Positions 6,909 to 8,626 of a DNA stretch of 8,626 nt are shown here, piece by piece. The translations under genes were made by a program, and so were the position numbers. The notes below the pieces were generated by a model, which was not told the origin of the DNA, searched no databases, and saw nothing but the letters and a program-made list of their open reading frames with translations. Positions within the stretch are counted from its first letter, which is position 1; each line of letters starts with the position of its first letter. The stretch covers positions 1 to 8,626 of the forward strand of contig JAFZRK010000044.1 of the NCBI GenBank assembly GCA_017619905.1, written 5' to 3'. Origin of the DNA: Bacillota bacterium (GTDB lineage Bacteria > Bacillota > Clostridia > Peptostreptococcales > Anaerovoracaceae).

Positions 6909-7000
6909 TGGTTACACTTTTGGTTACACCCCCAAACCCGAGACCTCAGTAATTCCAACGGGTTTGGGGATGTGTAACCAGAAGTAACCACCAAAAGTAA
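6909..7000. repeat. Long nested inverted repeat built from GTTAC motifs
   Basis: The core is a perfect 11-bp inverted repeat, CCCCAAACCCG (6930-6940) with CGGGTTTGGGG (6959-6969), around an 18-base loop. Directly outside it, TGGTTACAC (6921-6929) pairs with GTGTAACCA (6972-6980) after a 2-base bulge. Further out, TGGTTAC (6909-6915) pairs with GTAACCA (6984-6990). The left arm holds TGGTTACAC twice at 12-base spacing, and the right arm holds three GTAAC motifs (the last near 6996-7001). There is no T-run, so it is not a terminator, and no protein frame explains it. It may be a protein-binding array (repressor or recombinase sites), a small structured RNA, or the trace of a mobile element. The structure is certain; its role is not. 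Confidence 0.8.
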
Positions 7001-7067
7001 CACAAAAACACAAAAAAAGAATAATTGGAAATTGTGGCCGCATCTGAAAAACGTTGAAATTGCAACG

Positions 7068-7095
7068 AAAAACAGGATCGTTTCCGATCCTGTTT
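7068..7095 (-). terminator. Strong hairpin terminator read on the minus strand
   Basis: A perfect 11-bp stem, AAACAGGATCG (7070-7080) with CGATCCTGTTT (7085-7095), has a 4-base loop. Leftward transcription meets a run of five Ts at the end of the stem (complement of 7068-7072). It sits just past the tRNA-like remnant, in the same relative position as the terminator that follows the intact tRNA gene, and shares the AAACAGGA arm with it. Confidence 0.75.
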
Positions 7096-7098
7096 CAA

Positions 7099-7175
7099 TG
7101 GCGGAGGGCATGGGACCTTTCAGGCTTCGCCTGCGGCTCGCCTTCTCGTGACCCACGCGTGGCTCCTCGTCCCAT
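7099..7175 (-). pseudogene. Scrambled tRNA-Ser remnant (tRNA-like sequence)
   Basis: Bases 7099-7116 are identical, over 18 bases, to 7225-7242, the last 18 bases of the intact tRNA-Ser including CCA. The next 7-8 bases (CTTTCAG/G) match the variable-arm side of the intact tRNA, but the 15 bases of T-arm between the two blocks are missing. A T-arm-like motif, CTCGTGACCCACG, appears instead at 7145-7157. On the minus strand ATGGGAC and GTCCCAT (7169-7175 with 7110-7116) form a 7-bp helix closing a 52-base interior that includes a CAGGC/GCCTG hairpin. No proper anticodon arm was found, so it is unlikely to be a working tRNA. It could be a decayed tandem copy, a recombination scar or a structured RNA. 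Confidence 0.55.
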
Positions 7176-7192
7176 CCCCTCATACGAAAAGC

Positions 7193-7220
7193 AAAACAGG
7201 ACGCAAAAGCGTCCTGTTTT
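7193..7220 (-). terminator. Terminator of the tRNA-Ser gene
   Basis: A perfect 12-bp stem, AAAACAGGACGC (7193-7204) with GCGTCCTGTTTT (7209-7220), has an AAAA loop as read on the plus strand. It begins 5 bases beyond the CCA end of the tRNA. With its symmetrical A and T flanks it could act in both directions, but its position fits the leftward tRNA transcript. Confidence 0.85.
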
Positions 7221-7224
7221 ACTT

Positions 7225-7312
7225 TGGCGGAGGGCATGGGACTCGAACCCACGAGGCCTTTCAGCCCTACTCGCTTTCCAGGCGAGCTCCTTAGCCACTC
7301 GGTCAACCCTCC
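7225..7312 (-). tRNA. tRNA-Ser with anticodon GGA
   Basis: On the minus strand the gene starts GGAGGGT and ends GCCCTCC-G-CCA, giving a 7-bp acceptor stem (one G-T pair) with encoded CCA. The anticodon arm CTCGC / GCGAG holds the loop CTGGAAA, so the anticodon is GGA, which reads serine codons TCC and TCT. A long variable arm (GGGCTGAAAGGCC region) is the class II hallmark of tRNA-Ser, and the T arm contains GTTCGAG. The length is 88 bases with CCA. A strong terminator follows at once. The neighbouring plus-strand dehydrogenase gene diverges from it. Confidence 0.96.
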
Positions 7313-7351
7313 GTGTCCAATTGCGTGTCTGTTATGTGCGTCCAAAAAGGA

Positions 7352-7406
7352 CTGTTAAATTGCACCATAAAAGTTTACAATAAGCACAGAGGAAAAGCAA
7401 GGACAA
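7352..7406 (-). promoter_or_regulatory. Possible promoter region of tRNA-Ser
   Basis: On the minus strand two imperfect -35/-10 pairs are visible. TTGTAA (7380-7375) is 17 bases from TAACAG (7357-7352). TTGTCC (7406-7401) is 18 bases from TATTGT (7382-7377). Each matches the consensus only moderately. Their place, some 40-90 bases upstream of the tRNA 5' end, is right. The promoter of the divergent dehydrogenase gene probably lies in the same gap but was not identified. Confidence 0.25.
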
Positions 7407-7411
7407 AATTC

Positions 7412-8401
7412 ATGAAAGCGCTGTTTTTTGACGGATACAAAGCTGAATACAGGGAGGACCTGCCGGTTCCTGTTCGCGAGCCGCACCAGAGTCTGATACG
7501 CATACTGCTGGCCAACGTGTGCAGCACGGACCGTGAGGTTCTGAAGGGCTACAGACCGGATTTCAAAGGAATAATGGGCCACGAGTTCGTGGGCGAGGTG
7601 GTGGAGAGCGGCGATGAGTCGCTGGTGGGCCGCCTGGTCGTGGGCGAGCTCAACGAGGGCTGCGGCAGCTGCATCTACTGCAGGACCGGCCGCGAAAAGC
7701 ACTGTCTGGACCGCAAGGTGATTGGTATGTCCAGGGATGGGTGCTTTGCAGAGTACATGACGCTTGCCACGCATCTTCTGCACGTTGTCCCGGAGGGGCT
7801 GGCGCCGGAAAAAGCCGTGTTCGCGGAACCACTGGCCGCCGCGCTGGAGATACTGGAGCAGGTGAAGATAGATCCCACGCTGAACGCCGCAGTGATAGGA
7901 GACGGGCGCCTTGGATTCATGTGCGCACAGATCCTGGCGCTTACGGGAATAGACCTTACTGTCATCGGACACCATCCGGACAAGCTGAAGATGTTCGAGC
8001 CCTACGCAAAGACCCGCCTCAGCAGCGACTACATAGGCAGCGTCCCCGGGTGCGGGGCGGTCCTGCCTGCTTACCGCAAGCTTGCAGCGGACGAGCAGTT
8101 CGAATACGTGGTGGAGGCGTCGGGCGCTCCTGCCGGCTTCGACCTTGCCATGAACATAGTCCGCAGGATGGGCACCATCGTCCTTAAGAGCACCTACGCG
8201 GGCAGAAAAGACCTGGACATGAGCTTGATTCCTGTCAACGAGATAACCGTAGTCGGGAGCCGCTGCGGTCCCTTCGAACCGGCACTGAAGCTGCTTTCGG
8301 AAGGTAAGGTAAGTTTCCCGGACGTGGAGCTCTACGACCTCAAGGACTGGCAGAAAGCCATGGATTCCAAGGCATTCAAGGCCGGCTTCGACTTCCGCTG
8401 A
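7412..8401 (+). CDS. Zinc-dependent medium-chain (alcohol) dehydrogenase
   Basis: This is a 329-residue member of the MDR (zinc alcohol dehydrogenase) superfamily, expected to oxidise an alcohol or sugar substrate with NAD(P). C37 in ANVCSTD, H57-E58 in MGHEFVG and E139 in FAEPLAA fit the catalytic zinc site. C84, C87, C90 and C98 form the structural zinc lobe. The nucleotide-binding loop is G163-D-G-R-L-G168. The sequence resembles the uncharacterised MDR branch with the VVGE....CG.C.YC, FAEPLAAALEILEQV and VNEITVVGSRCGPF blocks rather than a named enzyme, so no substrate is claimed. The ATG at 7412 is preferred because it begins the conserved MKALFFDGY and has AAGGA at 7399-7403; an in-frame GTG at 7313 would add 33 residues unlike the family, reaching back to the tRNA gene. 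It appears to be monocistronic, ending before a terminator at 8473-8510. Confidence 0.9.
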   Translation: MKALFFDGYKAEYREDLPVPVREPHQSLIRILLANVCSTDREVLKGYRPDFKGIMGHEFVGEVVESGDESLVGRLVVGELNEGCGSCIYCRTGREKHCLDRKVIGMSRDGCFAEYMTLATHLLHVVPEGLAPEKAVFAEPLAAALEILEQVKIDPTLNAAVIGDGRLGFMCAQILALTGIDLTVIGHHPDKLKMFEPYAKTRLSSDYIGSVPGCGAVLPAYRKLAADEQFEYVVEASGAPAGFDLAMNIVRRMGTIVLKSTYAGRKDLDMSLIPVNEITVVGSRCGPFEPALKLLSEGKVSFPDVELYDLKDWQKAMDSKAFKAGFDFR

Positions 8402-8418
8402 ACATAAAGGCGGCTGCA

Positions 8419-8438
8419 GGGACGGAGCGCTCCGTCCC
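8419..8438. other. Perfect 20-base palindrome after the dehydrogenase gene
   Basis: GGGACGGAGCGCTCCGTCCC is fully self-complementary and lies 18 bases past the stop codon. As RNA it gives an 8-bp stem with a GCGC loop. No T-run follows, so it is not by itself a standard terminator. It may stabilise the mRNA 3' end or bind a dimeric protein. Confidence 0.5.
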
Positions 8439-8472
8439 GAATGACGCGTCACGGACGATCGCAGTCTGGAAA

Positions 8473-8510
8473 CGCCCGGGCAAGTGGTATTGCGCGGGTG
8501 CTATTTTTAT
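8473..8510 (+). terminator. Terminator after the dehydrogenase gene
   Basis: CGCCCGGGCAA (8473-8483) pairs with TTGCGCGGGTG (8490-8500) around the loop GTGGTA, with one G-G mismatch and one G-T pair. It is followed by CTATTTTTATT. It separates the dehydrogenase transcript from the gene that begins at 8561. Confidence 0.75.
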
Positions 8511-8518
8511 TGTAAAAT
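8490..8518 (+). promoter_or_regulatory. Possible promoter for the last gene
   Basis: TAAAAT (8513-8518) is a five-of-six match to the -10 consensus and lies 17 bases after TTGCGC (8490-8495), a poor -35 match inside the terminator stem. TATGAT at 8521-8526 is an alternative -10 element but has no -35 partner. A start near 8525 would give a leader of about 36 bases. Confidence 0.35.
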
Positions 8519-8560
8519 AATATGATATAGAACGATAAAACCGGAGAAAGGATACCCGTT

Positions 8561-8626
8561 TTGAAAAAGAAAAGAAGAGTAATTGCGATAATCGCGCTTT
8601 GCCTGGCGCTGGCGATCGGCCTCACA
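8561..8626 (+). CDS. N-terminus of a secreted or membrane-anchored protein, partial
   Basis: Only 22 codons are inside the window. They read as a signal peptide or signal anchor: (M)KKKRRVIAIIALCLALAIGLT, a basic start followed by a hydrophobic segment. The start is a TTG, supported by AAAGGA (8547-8552) 8 bases upstream; the only upstream ATG in this frame (8522) is closed by a stop at 8528-8530. The cysteine in ALCLA lies inside the hydrophobic segment and is not clearly a lipoprotein site. The mature protein, and so the function, is outside the window. Confidence 0.6.
   Translation, partial: MKKKRRVIAIIALCLALAIGLT

Noticed and set aside
6909..7000. CRISPR array
   Set aside because: The repeats are short, partly inverted and without regular spacers, and no cas gene is present.
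7099..7242. Complete genomic island between tRNA-derived attachment repeats
   Set aside because: The two 18-base repeats are only 126 bases apart start to start and enclose no gene; no integrase is present in the window.
6821..7345. 174-codon minus-strand frame with a hydrophobic segment
   Set aside because: It runs through the tRNA gene, two terminator hairpins and the inverted repeat, so it cannot be a real protein gene.
7313..7411. Longer GTG start for the dehydrogenase
   Set aside because: The extra 33 residues do not resemble the family, the start abuts the tRNA gene, and the ATG at 7412 has a better ribosome site and the conserved N-terminus.
7355..8452. 365-codon open frame on the minus strand across the dehydrogenase gene
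   Set aside because: The plus strand carries all zinc ligands and the nucleotide-binding motif of the MDR family, so the antisense frame is incidental.

Overview
The window looks like chromosomal DNA from an anaerobic Gram-positive bacterium of the Clostridia type. This is an inference from four things: the Mfd sequence follows Firmicutes wording (YVGSEG, MDRLLCGDVGYGKTEVA), ribosome binding sites are strong (AAGGAGG, AAAGGAG), the core genes are fairly GC-rich yet use ATA often for isoleucine, and there is an A-type flavodiiron protein, which is typical of anaerobes. No species can be named from this sequence alone.

Region 1 (1-1896) is the translocase half of mfd, the transcription-repair coupling factor. 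An in-frame TAA at 16-18 cuts it off from the upstream half of the gene, at a place where related proteins carry lysine. Region 2 (about 1925-5540) looks like one plus-strand transcription unit. It starts at a near-consensus promoter and encodes a small charged helical protein, a flavodiiron NO/O2 reductase (FprA family), a PLP-dependent threonine-aldolase-family enzyme and purine nucleoside phosphorylase (deoD). Gaps between these genes are 32, 4 and 57 bases. A hairpin terminator follows deoD. The 3' end of deoD is partly duplicated as an in-frame 54-base tandem repeat.

Region 3 (about 5570-7225) is accessory in character. It has AT-rich gene-free flanks and an orphan gene whose C-terminal half resembles a PD-(D/E)XK-type nuclease fold. 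It also has a long nested inverted repeat built of GTTAC motifs, and a scrambled copy of part of the neighbouring tRNA gene. Two similar terminators punctuate it. Region 4 (7225-8401) has tRNA-Ser(GGA) on the minus strand, diverging from a zinc-dependent medium-chain dehydrogenase on the plus strand. Region 5 (8402-8626) has a terminator, a possible promoter and the start of a secreted or membrane-anchored protein that runs off the window.

The metabolic genes are individually ordinary. The observations most worth a second look are the mfd interruption, the deoD tail duplication, and the repeat and tRNA-remnant cluster beside the orphan nuclease-like gene. I found no complete mobile element, CRISPR array or recognisable multi-gene defence system.
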